NCBI RefSeq assembly: GCF_001570545.1
Contig: NZ_BBXD01000008.1
Span: forward strand, 124,001-188,000
Source of the DNA: Herbidospora mongoliensis
GTDB lineage: Bacteria; Actinomycetota; Actinomycetes; Streptosporangiales; Streptosporangiaceae
Direction of reading: 5' to 3'
DNA length: 64,000 nucleotides
Part shown: positions 16,417 to 27,033 of the stretch, in pieces
How the letters are laid out: every line of letters begins with the position of its first letter
Position numbering within the stretch: position 1 is the stretch's first letter
The notes under the pieces: model-generated
Told to the model about the DNA's origin: nothing
Seen by the model: the letters and a program-made list of their open reading frames with translations, nothing else
Databases searched by the model: none
Position numbers and translations under genes: made by a program

Positions 16417-17034
16417 GTGAGAGCGATCCTGCGGACCATCGGTGAGCTCAGCATCACTCTGGGTGTCGTGTTGCTGCTCTTCTGCGCTTACCTGCTGTGG
16501 GGGACCAGCTCCTACACCGAACGCCATCAGCGCCTTCTCCAGCAGCAACTGGTCGCCGAGCAGGCCGAGAAGACGCTGGGAAAGATCCAGCTCGGCGGTG
16601 CCGTGGCGCTGCTCAAGCTCCCCCGCCTCGGCGCGACGTACAAGTACGCCATCGTCGAGGGCATCGAAGACGAGCACCTGCGCCAGGGCCCCGGCCACTA
16701 CCCCGGCTCGGCCCAGCCCGGCGAGGTCGGCAACTTCGTCGTCTCGGGCCACCGCACCACCTACGCCGCGCCGTTCAACCGGATCGACGAGCTCGAAAAG
16801 GGTGACGACATCGTGATCGACGCCCGGGAGGCGCGGTACACGTACAAGGTCACCGGAACGAAGATCGTCGAACCGACCGAGGTCGACGTGATCGAACCGG
16901 TGCCCGGCCGCCCGGGGAAGAAGGCCGAGAAGGCCGTGATCACCCTCTCCACGTGCCACCCCGAATATTCGGCCCGCCAGCGCCTCATCGTCTTCGGCAC
17001 CCTGGCCAAAACCGAGGAACGCGACGTCATCTAA
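16417..17034 (+). CDS. srtE: Class E sortase
   Basis: 205 aa from GTG 16417. A TACTGT hexamer ends 6 nt before the GTG, so the mRNA is probably leaderless. An N-terminal membrane anchor (LSITLGVVLLLFCAYLLWG) precedes the sortase barrel: GHYPGSAQPGEVGNFVVSGH with the catalytic His, TLSTCHPEYSARQR with the catalytic Cys and the Arg in RLIVFG. Class E enzymes use LAXTG-type signals to attach proteins to the peptidoglycan. No substrate with such a signal was seen in this window. Its 3' end abuts a degenerate copy of the dispersed repeat. Confidence 0.93.
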   Translation: MRAILRTIGELSITLGVVLLLFCAYLLWGTSSYTERHQRLLQQQLVAEQAEKTLGKIQLGGAVALLKLPRLGATYKYAIVEGIEDEHLRQGPGHYPGSAQPGEVGNFVVSGHRTTYAAPFNRIDELEKGDDIVIDAREARYTYKVTGTKIVEPTEVDVIEPVPGRPGKKAEKAVITLSTCHPEYSARQRLIVFGTLAKTEERDVI

Positions 17035-17066
17035 GCGAGACGTGGCCCGCGCCTTGAATCTGCCTC
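17034..17066 (-). repeat. Dispersed hairpin repeat, copy 3 (internally deleted)
   Basis: Read on the plus strand it is AGCGAGACG joined to TGGCCCGCGCCTTGAATCTGCCTC with two gaps/mismatches. These are the two ends of the reverse complement of the repeat at 6462-6515; the palindromic middle of about 21 bp is missing. Confidence 0.65.
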
Positions 17067-17081
17067 GAAGAAAGAGTTCAC

Positions 17082-17237
17082 GTGTACGGCTTCGTCTGGC
17101 GTCACCTGCCCGGCAACACCGCCGCCAAGCTCGTCGGCATGCTCCTGCTGCTGGGCCTGGCCGGGCTCTTCCTCTGGTACGGCGTCTTCCCCTGGCTGGA
17201 GCCGCGTGTCGCCCTTGACGAGGTGACCGTAGGGTGA
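17082..17237 (+). CDS. 51-aa single-helix membrane protein
   Basis: GTG 17082 follows AGAAAGAG and opens a 51-residue frame: MYGFVWRHLPGNTAAKLVGM, then LLLLGLAGLFLWYGVFPWLE and a short acidic tail ending in VTVG. One membrane helix with a positively charged start. Tiny proteins of this pattern are found between sortase and trpG/pabA in other actinomycetes, so it is probably a real, conserved gene. The stop is 4 nt before the next start, implying an operon with the sortase and glutamine amidotransferase. The function is unknown. Confidence 0.65.
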   Translation: MYGFVWRHLPGNTAAKLVGMLLLLGLAGLFLWYGVFPWLEPRVALDEVTVG

Positions 17238-17241
17238 GTGG

Positions 17242-17808
17242 GTGCACATCCTGGTCGTCGACAACCATGACAGTTTCGTGCACACGATCGTCCAATACCT
17301 GCGCGTCCTCGGCGCCGACTGCGATGTGCGGCCCCGCGACGAGGTGACCGTCGCCGACGCCGGCGGGTTCGACGGGGTGCTGGTCTCCCCGGGCCCCGGA
17401 GCGCCGGAGGACGCCGGGGTCAGCGTGCCGCTGGTCCACTGGTGCGCCGAGCAGCGGCTGCCCTACCTGGGCGTCTGCCTGGGGCATCAGGCCCTGGCCA
17501 TCGCCTACGGCGCCGAGGTGACCCGGGCGCCCGAACTGCTGCACGGGCGCACCAGCCCGATCGTGCACGACGGCCACGGGGTGTTCGAGGGGCTGCCGAG
17601 CCCGGTGACCATGACGCGCTACCACTCGCTGGCCGTCACGCCCGAGAGCGTCCCGGCCGAGCTGACCGTCACCGCGACCACCCCTGACGGGGTGATCATG
17701 GGGCTGCGGCACAGGTCAGTGCCCTTGGAAGGGGTGCAATTCCACCCAGAGTCGGTCCTGTCCGAGCATGGCTCACAATTGCTCGGAAATTGGCTCAGAA
17801 ACCTGTAA
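17242..17808 (+). CDS. pabA/trpG: Anthranilate/aminodeoxychorismate synthase glutaminase subunit
   Basis: 188 aa from GTG 17242. Class I glutamine amidotransferase: start ILVVDNHDSFVHTIVQYLR, oxyanion loop SPGPGAPEDAGVS, nucleophile Cys in LGVCLGHQALA, and the His-Glu pair in VQFHPESVLSEHG. It supplies ammonia from glutamine to a chorismate-using partner (TrpE or PabB), which is not in this window, so folate or tryptophan use cannot be separated. The equivalent is Rv0013 beside pknB. It ends at a strong convergent hairpin. Confidence 0.92.
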   Translation: MHILVVDNHDSFVHTIVQYLRVLGADCDVRPRDEVTVADAGGFDGVLVSPGPGAPEDAGVSVPLVHWCAEQRLPYLGVCLGHQALAIAYGAEVTRAPELLHGRTSPIVHDGHGVFEGLPSPVTMTRYHSLAVTPESVPAELTVTATTPDGVIMGLRHRSVPLEGVQFHPESVLSEHGSQLLGNWLRNL

Positions 17809-17839
17809 CACCCCGAGGGCTGTAACCGACATCACAGTG

Positions 17840-17876
17840 AGGGTTTCCGCCATTGCCCCCGAGTGGCGGAAACCCT
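17840..17876. terminator. Bidirectional terminator between trpG and pknB
   Basis: A 13-bp perfect stem (AGGGTTTCCGCCA / TGGCGGAAACCCT) with an 11-nt loop is followed by TTCT. It lies in the 78-bp convergent gap. Confidence 0.85.
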
Positions 17877-17886
17877 TTCTGCGTTG

Positions 17887-19797
<1,911 letters not shown>

Positions 19798-19852
19798 AGT
19801 CCCTTGCCGTTCATCGTGGGGTGCCGCCGTTGTCCATCATCAACCCCGTACG

Positions 19853-21199
19853 TCATGGCGTCTCCTCATCCGGGAGGGTCGTGGCGGTTGGGGAAGGTGT
19901 GGGCGATGTTGGAGTCTCACTTGGCGTCGGAGTCTCACTCGGCGTCGGGGTCGGGGTGGGAGTCGTCGTGGTCGTCGGCGACGGCGCGGGGCTCTGGGTC
20001 GGGACCGTCGTCTTGACAACGGTAGCCGACGGCGTGGGAATCGGCCGGGCCGACGGCACCGAGGGAGGCCGCCGCGTGGCCGGCACGAGGGGCGTGCGTG
20101 CGGCCCGCGTCGGCTGATCGACCGGCGCGAAGGACACCTGACCACCATCTTCCGACGATGTGCCGGTCACCGACTCCGGCTCCTGCGAAGTCGGCATGAA
20201 TTGAATTGCCCCGAATCCGGCGGCGGCCACCGCGCCGACGGCCGCGACGACGAGGGCGGTCGTCCGCCGCCCGTTCTGGGGCATCGGTTTGGTGGACAGC
20301 GGCCCGCCCGATGGCGGGGTGCCCACCCGGTTGGTGATGACGACGTTCGGGCCGGTGAGAGTGCTCAGCGGGGCCTCTTCCGGCCCGGCCAGGGAGTCGC
20401 GCAGCACCATCGCCCTGTCGCCCAGCTCCCGCGCGCTGCCGGGCCGCTGCGCCGGGTTCTTGGCCAGCAGCGCCATCACCAGCGCCCGCACGGCGGCCGG
20501 CACGTGGGCGGGCAGCGGCGGCGGCTCCTCGTTGAGGTGCAGCAGTGCGACGGCGACCTGCGTCTCGGCCAGGAACGGCGGCCGGCCGGTCAGGCACTCG
20601 TAGGCCACCACGCCCAGCGAGTAGAGGTCGGTGGAGGGGGTCAGCGTGTGGCCGGAGGCCTGCTCGGGGCTGACGTACTGGGCGGTGCCCAGGACCGTTC
20701 CCGTCTGGGTGACCGACGCCGACTCGAGCGCGCGGGCGATGCCGAAGTCGGTGATCTTGATCATCCCGGTGCGGGTGACCAGCAGGTTGCCCGGCTTGAT
20801 GTCGCGGTGGATGACCCCGGCCTGGTGCGCGGCCGTCAGACCGCGCGACGCCTGCGAGATCACGTCGAGGGTGACCTCGGCGCTCAGCCGCCCGTTGCGG
20901 GCCAGGACGGCCGACAGCGGCTCGCCCGGCACCAGTTCCATCACCAGGTAGGCGACGTCGTTCTCCTCGCCGTAGTCGAAGACCTGGGCGATGCCCGAAT
21001 CGGCCAGCCCCGCCGTGATGCGGGCCTCGGTCCTGAACCGGTCGCGGAACGCCGGATCGGCGGCCACGTGGGCGCGCAACAGTTTGACCGCGACCTCCCG
21101 GTGGAGGAGGTCGTCGGTCGCGCGCCAGACCTCGCCCATTCCGCCGATGGCGATCCGGGAGGTCAGCCGGTATCGGTTGCCGAGCAGGCCGTGGCTCAT
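19853..21199 (-). CDS. pknA: Serine/threonine kinase PknA
   Basis: 448 aa from ATG 21199, which overlaps the pbpA stop as ATGA. Kinase domain 11-270: IGGMGEVWRA, K39 in VAVKLL, VIHRDIKPGNLLVT, DFG and GTAQYVSPEQASGH. One membrane helix (TTALVVAAVGAVAAAGFGAI, about 300) is followed by an external Thr/Pro/Ser-rich tail without PASTA domains, ending in repeated PTPSETPTPSETPT. The C-terminal tail is longer than in mycobacterial PknA. It presumably phosphorylates division and wall-synthesis proteins with PknB. Confidence 0.95.
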   Translation of the reverse strand: MSHGLLGNRYRLTSRIAIGGMGEVWRATDDLLHREVAVKLLRAHVAADPAFRDRFRTEARITAGLADSGIAQVFDYGEENDVAYLVMELVPGEPLSAVLARNGRLSAEVTLDVISQASRGLTAAHQAGVIHRDIKPGNLLVTRTGMIKITDFGIARALESASVTQTGTVLGTAQYVSPEQASGHTLTPSTDLYSLGVVAYECLTGRPPFLAETQVAVALLHLNEEPPPLPAHVPAAVRALVMALLAKNPAQRPGSARELGDRAMVLRDSLAGPEEAPLSTLTGPNVVITNRVGTPPSGGPLSTKPMPQNGRRTTALVVAAVGAVAAAGFGAIQFMPTSQEPESVTGTSSEDGGQVSFAPVDQPTRAARTPLVPATRRPPSVPSARPIPTPSATVVKTTVPTQSPAPSPTTTTTPTPTPTPSETPTPSETPTSPTPSPTATTLPDEETP

Positions 21200-22659
21200 T
21201 TGGCTTCGAGCACCGCCTGCATCACGTCGCGCGCCAGCGGCGCCGCCGTGCCACCGCCGGTGGCGTCGTTGCCGGCGCTGCCGGCCTCGATGAAGACGCA
21301 GATCGCCGTCACCGGGTCTTCGGCCGGGGCGAAGCCGATGAACCAGGCGTGCGGCGCCGGGGCGTCGCCCGCCTCGGCGGTGCCGGTCTTGCCGGCCACG
21401 GTGACGCCCGGGATCTGGGCGCCGGTGCCGGTGCCGTTGGTGATGACCGAGACCATCATCTGCTTGAGCTCGTCGGCGACCTCGCCGCTCATGGCCTCGC
21501 CGATCTCGTCGTCCTCGAACTCCTGGATCACACCGCCGTCGGGGCCGGTGATCTTGTTGATCAGGGTCGGCTTCATCAGCACGCCGCTGTTGGCGATCGC
21601 CGAGGCGATCTGCGCCATCTGGAGCGGGGTCTGCTGGTTGTCGCGCTGGCCGATGGCCAGCTGCGCGAGCGCCGCCGTCTCGATCTCGGGCCCGATGGTG
21701 GTGCCGGCCGTCGGCAGGTCGAACTGGATCGGTTCGCCGATGCCGAACTTGGCCGACTCCGAGCGCATGGTGTCCCAGCCGAGGTCCATGCCGATCTGGC
21801 CGAACGGGGTGTTGCACGAGCGCTCCAGCGCGAACCGCAGCGTCACCTCGCCGCTGCCGCAGGCCGCGCCGCCGTAGTTGGGCAGACCCGCGGTGGTGTC
21901 GGGCAGGTCGAGCACCTGCGGCGCCGGGACGGTCGTCTCGGGGTCGCGGCTGCGGTCGGCCTCCAGGAACGCCGCCGCGGTGACGACCTTGAACGTCGAG
22001 CCCGGCGGGTAGGTCTTCTCGGTCACCCGGTTGAGCAGCGGGTCGGTGTCGTCGGCGGCGAGCTTGTTGTAAGCAGTGGCCACCTTCGCCTTGTCGGGAG
22101 CCGCCAGGTCGTTGGGGTCGTAGGTGGGCAGCGACACCATCACCTGGACGGCGCCCGTCTTCGGGTTGACGGCGACCACGGCGCCACGCTTGCCGCTGGC
22201 GCGCAGCTTGTCGTAGGCGACCTTCTGCGCGGCCGGAACGATCGTCAGGTCGACGCTGGCGCCCTTCGGCGGCTTCTTGCTGACGAAGTCGATCAGGCGG
22301 CCGACCACCAGGTCGGGGTCGCTGCCGTTGAGGAGCTTGTTCTCGTTCAGCTCGATGCCGCGCGCGCTCTCGGGCGCGAAGAAGCCCAGGACGTGGGCGT
22401 ACATGCGGCCGTTGGGGTATTCGCGCTCGTAGCGGAAGGTCTTGTCGCCGGTGTCGACTGTCTTGGCCAGCGTGGTCTTGCCGTCGTCGGCGGTGATCCA
22501 GCCCCGGTCGACCGAGTAGCGCGCGTAGAACGACCGCTTGTTGCGGTTGTCGGTGCTGTAATCGCCGGCCTTGACCGCGCCCAGGAAGTTCACGTTGACC
22601 ATGAGCAGGGCGAACATCACCATGCAGGCGACGGCTGCGCGTTTGATGGTCGCGTTCAT
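21196..22659 (-). CDS. pbpA: Penicillin-binding protein A (class B transpeptidase)
   Basis: 487 aa. An N-terminal membrane anchor (AAVACMVMFALLMVNVNFLG) is followed by a dimerisation region and the transpeptidase domain with STFK (active-site Ser), SCN (ERSCNTPFGQ) and KTGT (VTVAGKTGTAEAGD). It cross-links peptidoglycan together with RodA. Both ends are 4-base overlaps: ATGA with rodA upstream and with pknA downstream, so the three are translationally coupled. Confidence 0.96.
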   Translation of the reverse strand: MNATIKRAAVACMVMFALLMVNVNFLGAVKAGDYSTDNRNKRSFYARYSVDRGWITADDGKTTLAKTVDTGDKTFRYEREYPNGRMYAHVLGFFAPESARGIELNENKLLNGSDPDLVVGRLIDFVSKKPPKGASVDLTIVPAAQKVAYDKLRASGKRGAVVAVNPKTGAVQVMVSLPTYDPNDLAAPDKAKVATAYNKLAADDTDPLLNRVTEKTYPPGSTFKVVTAAAFLEADRSRDPETTVPAPQVLDLPDTTAGLPNYGGAACGSGEVTLRFALERSCNTPFGQIGMDLGWDTMRSESAKFGIGEPIQFDLPTAGTTIGPEIETAALAQLAIGQRDNQQTPLQMAQIASAIANSGVLMKPTLINKITGPDGGVIQEFEDDEIGEAMSGEVADELKQMMVSVITNGTGTGAQIPGVTVAGKTGTAEAGDAPAPHAWFIGFAPAEDPVTAICVFIEAGSAGNDATGGGTAAPLARDVMQAVLEAK

Positions 22660-24044
22660 CGCGTGAACACCTGAGTGAGTCCTTCGTTCTGGATGGCTTG
22701 GGGCGGCGGGCGTCGTGCCGCGTCCGACATGCGTACCAGCAGGGCGATAAGGATCCAGTTAGTCAAAAGGGCTGAACCGCCCGCGGACATGAACGGAGTG
22801 ACCAGACCGGTCAGCGGAATCAGCCTGGTCACGCCGCCGACGATGATGAAGACCTGCCAGGCCAGCAGGAACGAGAGCCCGCCGGCCAGGAGCTTGGAGA
22901 ACGGGTCGCGGGCGGCCAGGGCGGTGCGCAGGCCGCGCTGGACGATGAGGGCGTAGACCATCAGCAGGGCCATCAGGCCGGTCAGCCCGAGCTCCTCGCC
23001 GACGACGGCGATGATGAAGTCGGAGAACGACAGCGGGATCTCGCGGGGGAAACCCTGGCCGAGGCCGGTGCCGAGGATGCCGCCGGAGCCCATGGCGAAC
23101 AGCCCCTGCATGAGCTGCGCGCTGCCACCGAGCTCACGCTCGTAGAAAGCGGGGTTGCCGGGGTCGAGCCAGACCTCGAAGCGGTCCTGTACGTGGCCGA
23201 AGACCTGCCCGGCGAGCATCGCGCCACCCACGAACAGCAGCACGCCGATGAGCACCCAGGAGGTGCGCTGGGTGGCGATGTAGAGCATCGCGATGAACGT
23301 GCCGAACACCAGCAGCGAGCTGCCCAGGTCCTTCTGGAGCACCAGCACGCCGAGGCTGAGGCCCCACGTGATGATGACGGGCCCGAGGTCGCGCACGCGG
23401 GGAAGGTCGATGAAGAACAGCCGCCGCCCGGCCAGGGCGAGCACGTCGCGCTTGGCGACCAGATAGCCCGCGAAGAAGATGACAAGGGCCAACTTCGCCA
23501 TCTCGGCCGGCTGGTAGGTGAACGGGCCGATCCTGATCCAGATGCTCGCACCGTTGACGCTGTCGCCGATGACCGGCAGCAGCGGCATGACCAGCAGCGC
23601 GAGCCCGATGAAGCCCATCGTGTAGGTGAAGCGCTGCAGGGTCCGGTGGTCCTTCAACACGATCAGGGTCGCGGAGAACATCACCACGCCGAGCGCGGTC
23701 CACAAGATCTGCTGTGAGGCCGACGCACCGGCCTGCCCGGTTTGCTCGATCCGGTAGATGAAGACCAGACCGAGCCCGTTGACCAGCGTCACCAGGGGAA
23801 GCAACAGGGGATCTGCCCAGGGGGCCCATTTCGCCAGCACGCCGTAGGCGGCGAACATCAGCGCGGCCAGGCCGAGGCCGTAGGTGAAGGTGCCGGAGGG
23901 GATCTGGCCGTCGATGCCGAGCCCGACACTCGCGTAGGCGGCCATCACGACCACGATCGCCAACGCGAGCATGATCAGCTGCGCGCCTCGCCGTTTGTCG
24001 GTCGTCGGAACGGCGGACGCCTCCGCTACGGGTGCGGTCGTCAC
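22656..24044 (-). CDS. rodA: FtsW/RodA/SpoVE family peptidoglycan glycosyltransferase
   Basis: 462 aa from GTG 24044, overlapping the pstP stop as GTGA. It has about 12 membrane helices. SEDS hallmarks include NGASIWIRIGPFTYQPAEMAKLAL, QKDLGSSLLVFGTF and the conserved C-terminal FIIAVVGEELGLTGLMALLM and TGLVTPFMSAGGSALLTNWI. It polymerises lipid II in the membrane with PbpA as its transpeptidase partner. Confidence 0.96.
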   Translation of the reverse strand: MTTAPVAEASAVPTTDKRRGAQLIMLALAIVVVMAAYASVGLGIDGQIPSGTFTYGLGLAALMFAAYGVLAKWAPWADPLLLPLVTLVNGLGLVFIYRIEQTGQAGASASQQILWTALGVVMFSATLIVLKDHRTLQRFTYTMGFIGLALLVMPLLPVIGDSVNGASIWIRIGPFTYQPAEMAKLALVIFFAGYLVAKRDVLALAGRRLFFIDLPRVRDLGPVIITWGLSLGVLVLQKDLGSSLLVFGTFIAMLYIATQRTSWVLIGVLLFVGGAMLAGQVFGHVQDRFEVWLDPGNPAFYERELGGSAQLMQGLFAMGSGGILGTGLGQGFPREIPLSFSDFIIAVVGEELGLTGLMALLMVYALIVQRGLRTALAARDPFSKLLAGGLSFLLAWQVFIIVGGVTRLIPLTGLVTPFMSAGGSALLTNWILIALLVRMSDAARRPPPQAIQNEGLTQVFTR

Positions 24045-25339
24045 GACGGCGATTCCGAGGGGTCGCCGGAACCGGGACTGGGGGACGCCTCCGGCGTCGT
24101 CGGGCTCTCGGTGCCGCCGGTGAGTGAGGCGATCTTCGCCTTGCCGGCGTCGACGTTGTTGACCATGATCCCGCTCTGCACCTTGTCCTGTTCCACCTGG
24201 GGGAGAGCCGAGACCGACAGGTCGGAGGTGTGGACGACGTGCTTGAACGAGACGAATCCGAGGTCGGCGTCGACCCCCTGGAACACGACCAGGCGGCCGT
24301 TGTCGGCGCCGACGTAGAACTGGTTCTGGGTCCACTGGTAGCCGAAGTAGCCTCCGGCGCCCAGGACCCCCACGACGACGACCAGTAACGTCGTGACGAC
24401 CGGCCAGGTGCGCCTCTTGCGGGCGACGGCCCGGCGGCCGGAGGCCGCGAGGGCCTCCGGCGCGGGGTTGTCGTCGAGTTCCAGGTCGACGATGACCGGC
24501 TGAGGCGCCGTCACCGTCATGGCCCGGCCCGCCGGGTTGTCGGGCGGTGCCGACCGGCCGCGACCGGAACCGGCCGCCCCGACCACCGCCGCCACGAGGT
24601 TGAGCGGCTGCACGTCGTCGGTCTCGATGACGTCGGCCAGCACGCAGGTGATGTTGTCGGGTCCGCCGCCGCGGTTGGCCAGGTCGATGAGCTGGCGTAC
24701 CACGTCGTCCGGATCGTCGATGGTGGAGAGCGTGTGATGGAGTGTCTCGGCGCTGACGACGGTGGACAGGCCGTCCGAGCACAGCAGGTAGCGGTCGCCG
24801 ATCTGGGCTTCCCGGTCCTGCAGGTCGGGGTCGACCTCGCCGCTGCCGTCGAGGGCGCGCAGGAGGATCGAGCGTTGCGGGTGGTTGGCGGCCTCTTCTT
24901 GCGTGATGCGGCCGTCGTCCACCAGCGACTGCACGAGTGTGTGGTCGTGGGTGATCTGGTAGAGCTCACCGTTGCGCAGCAGGTAGGCCCGCGAGTCGCC
25001 CACATGGACGAGCGCGAACCGGGTGCCGTTCCACAACATGGCGGTGAGCGTGGTCCCCATGCCCTTGAGGCTGGGATCGCGGGCCACCATCGTGTGGAGC
25101 TGGTGGTTGGCGTCGCGGACCGCGGCCTCGATCGTGCCGACCAGGTCACTCCCGTAGGCGTCCCGGTCAAGGGACGACAGTGCGGCGATGGCGACCGAGG
25201 AGGCCACCTCGCCGTGTGCGTGCCCGCCCATGCCGTCGGCGACGGCAAGAAGGCGGCCGCTTGCGTACGCCGAGTCCTCGTTTCCTTCACGGAGGAGGCC
25301 GACGTCCGAGCGGGCGGCGTATCGGAGTGCTGTTGTCAT
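24041..25339 (-). CDS. pstP: PP2C-type serine/threonine phosphatase
   Basis: 432 aa from ATG 25339 (ATGA overlap with fhaB). The PP2C domain (1-240) has the metal-binding signatures RSDVGLLREGNEDSAY, VADGMGGHAHGEVAS, HVGDSRAYLLR, LLCSDGLSTVV and GGGPDNITCVLAD. A linker, a membrane helix (VVTTLLVVVVGVLGAGGYF, about 302-322) and a Ser/Thr/Pro-rich external domain follow. It removes the phosphates added by PknA/PknB. The gene is the third of the chain. Confidence 0.96.
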   Translation of the reverse strand: MTTALRYAARSDVGLLREGNEDSAYASGRLLAVADGMGGHAHGEVASSVAIAALSSLDRDAYGSDLVGTIEAAVRDANHQLHTMVARDPSLKGMGTTLTAMLWNGTRFALVHVGDSRAYLLRNGELYQITHDHTLVQSLVDDGRITQEEAANHPQRSILLRALDGSGEVDPDLQDREAQIGDRYLLCSDGLSTVVSAETLHHTLSTIDDPDDVVRQLIDLANRGGGPDNITCVLADVIETDDVQPLNLVAAVVGAAGSGRGRSAPPDNPAGRAMTVTAPQPVIVDLELDDNPAPEALAASGRRAVARKRRTWPVVTTLLVVVVGVLGAGGYFGYQWTQNQFYVGADNGRLVVFQGVDADLGFVSFKHVVHTSDLSVSALPQVEQDKVQSGIMVNNVDAGKAKIASLTGGTESPTTPEASPSPGSGDPSESPS

Positions 25340-25809
25340 TTGCGCAATTCGATGACGGTCTTGCCGATGCGGACGGGAGTCCCGAGAGGCACCGGCGTCG
25401 GGCGGGTCACTTTGGAACGGTCGAGATAGGTTCCGTTGGTCGAGCCGAGGTCTTCCACGATCCACTGGCCATCCTGGGGGAAGAGCTGGGCATGGCGGCT
25501 GGACGCGTAGTCGTCGCTCAGGACGAGCGTCGAGTCGGTCGCCCGGCCAATCGTGATCGGCTGTTCGGTGAGGTTGATGATGGTCCCTTGCAGGGGGCCA
25601 CCTGTGACGACCATTTGACGCGGCTCCCCCCTCTTGGGCTTGGCAGGAATATTCTTCGCCGGTTTGGTGGGCAACTTACGCGGATTCGCGGAAGGAGCCG
25701 TTCGCGGACCGAACAAGTCTGTCCGGATCACGCCGACCGCGGCAATGACGAAGAACCAGAGCACCGCCAGGAAGGCGAGCCTGATCAGCAGCAGCGCGAG
25801 CTCGGACAT
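25336..25809 (-). CDS. fhaB: FHA-domain membrane protein FhaB/FipA
   Basis: 157 aa. An N-terminal membrane helix (ALLLIRLAFLAVLWFFVIAA) and a basic linker lead to a C-terminal FHA domain (ITIGRATDSTLVLSDDYASS, RHAQLF, LGSTNGTYLD), which binds phospho-Thr. In mycobacteria it bridges phosphorylated partners to FtsZ/FtsQ. ATG 25809; the ribosome site (AAAGGTAG, 11 nt away) is weak. It is 17 nt after fhaA. Confidence 0.94.
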   Translation of the reverse strand: MSELALLLIRLAFLAVLWFFVIAAVGVIRTDLFGPRTAPSANPRKLPTKPAKNIPAKPKRGEPRQMVVTGGPLQGTIINLTEQPITIGRATDSTLVLSDDYASSRHAQLFPQDGQWIVEDLGSTNGTYLDRSKVTRPTPVPLGTPVRIGKTVIELRK

Positions 25810-25826
25810 GGACCGTTTGTCTACCT

Positions 25827-26570
25827 TTAATCGCGTTTGAACACCAGGGTGGTTCGCCCCAGTGTCACCCTCGTCCCGTCCTGCATCTCGATCCTGCGGA
25901 CCGGCTGCCCGTTGACGAAGGTGCCGTTAGTTGAACCGAGATCCACCAGAACGACCTGCTGACCCTCGACCCGTAGCTCGGCATGATGCCGCGATACGCC
26001 CGGATCCACCAGCCGTAGATCACAATCGGTCCCCCGGCCCAGCAGAGTGACCGGGGTGGTCAGCTCGTAGGACCGCTGGCCCTGCGGGTCGTCCTGGGTG
26101 GACACCAGCAGGCGGGGCCGGCCACCGAACGCGCTGCTCTTGCGAGCCGCGGGAACGTCGCTGACCGGTTGTCTGATCTCGTCTTGCTCCACCGTCGCAC
26201 CGCGGATCACTCCGGATCTGATCCGGAACAGCCCGACCGCGAGGTCGTCGGCGGTCTCGAAACGCACCCGGACGGGTCCGACGAACGAGTAGCCCTGCTC
26301 CTTGGCGTATTCACGCGCGAGGTTGGCCAGCTCGTGGCTGATGCTGTCGGCGTACACCTCGAGGCGCTCGTTGTCGGTAGTGGACAGCTCGACCACGAAG
26401 TCGTTCGGGACAAGAGTTCTGCCCTGAGCGACGATCGCGGCCCGGTCGTCCATCTCCCTCTGCACCGCGCTCGCGACCTCAACGGGCTGAAGGTCGGACT
26501 TGAACGCGCGTGCGAAGGCCCCCTCAACCAAACCCTCGAGCCTGCGCTCGAAGCGCTGAAGGACTCCCAC
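25827..26570 (-). CDS. fhaA: FhaA, DUF3662 and FHA domain protein
   Basis: 247 aa from GTG 26570, preceded by GGGAGG. N-terminal DUF3662 (MGVLQRFERRLEGLVEGAFA, VQREMDDRAAIVAQGRTLVP, FVVELSTTDNERLE), then a short linker and a FHA domain (VTLLGRGTDCDLRLVDPGVS, RHHAELRV, LGSTNGTFVNGQ). FhaA binds phosphorylated MviN/MurJ and so controls peptidoglycan precursor export. It is the first gene of the chain; the promoter must lie in 26571-26670, shared with the divergent tRNA. Confidence 0.95.
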   Translation of the reverse strand: MGVLQRFERRLEGLVEGAFARAFKSDLQPVEVASAVQREMDDRAAIVAQGRTLVPNDFVVELSTTDNERLEVYADSISHELANLAREYAKEQGYSFVGPVRVRFETADDLAVGLFRIRSGVIRGATVEQDEIRQPVSDVPAARKSSAFGGRPRLLVSTQDDPQGQRSYELTTPVTLLGRGTDCDLRLVDPGVSRHHAELRVEGQQVVLVDLGSTNGTFVNGQPVRRIEMQDGTRVTLGRTTLVFKRD

Positions 26571-26677
26571 CGGCTACCTCCCTTCCTCCATCGTCTACAC
26601 GGATCGTATCCGGGTTCAGTGGCACTGGCGGATCCGTGCTAACCTTTCCAGGCAGCCGAAAAGAGGCGCACCCGCAA

Positions 26678-26760
26678 GGGCAAGTGGCGGAATGGCAGAC
26701 GCGCACGGTTCAGGTCCGTGTGTCCGAAAGGACGTGGGGGTTCAACTCCCCCCTTGCCCA
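26678..26760 (+). tRNA. tRNA-Leu (CAG)
   Basis: The acceptor stem GGGCAAG pairs with CTTGCCC (26753-26759), A26760 is the discriminator and CCA is not encoded. Anticodon loop TTCAGGT within CACGG...CCGTG gives anticodon CAG. The long variable arm TGTCCGAAAGGAC and the T arm GGGGGTTCAACTCCCCC are typical of class II tRNA-Leu. The same tRNA adjoins fhaA in mycobacteria. Confidence 0.97.
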
Positions 26761-26768
26761 CAAAGAAT

Positions 26769-26813
26769 TCACCTCGCAGGTCGGAAGGAAAGCCTTCCAC
26801 CGGCGGGGTTTTT
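26769..26813 (+). terminator. Rho-independent terminator of the tRNA gene
   Basis: An outer stem ACCTCGC/GCGGGGT and an inner stem GGAAGG/CCTTCC with loop AAAG are followed by TTTTTT. From here to 27033 no gene is seen. Confidence 0.8.
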
Positions 26814-27033
26814 TCGTTGTGGTGGTCAACGGCCCTGGTCGCACGGGGGATCCCTCCGAAACTCACGGCCGTTCCCTACGGCGTTGATCCATATTCTCCG
26901 AAGCGCGGCTTTCAAACCGCTTGCACCCGGGATCGAACGAAAAAGTTTGCCCGAAGTCTCAGTAAGCGAGACCGAAAATCCCGAAATATGGGCCGCTCCC
27001 TGTGACAGGAGCGGCCCGTGTTCACACCCGGGG

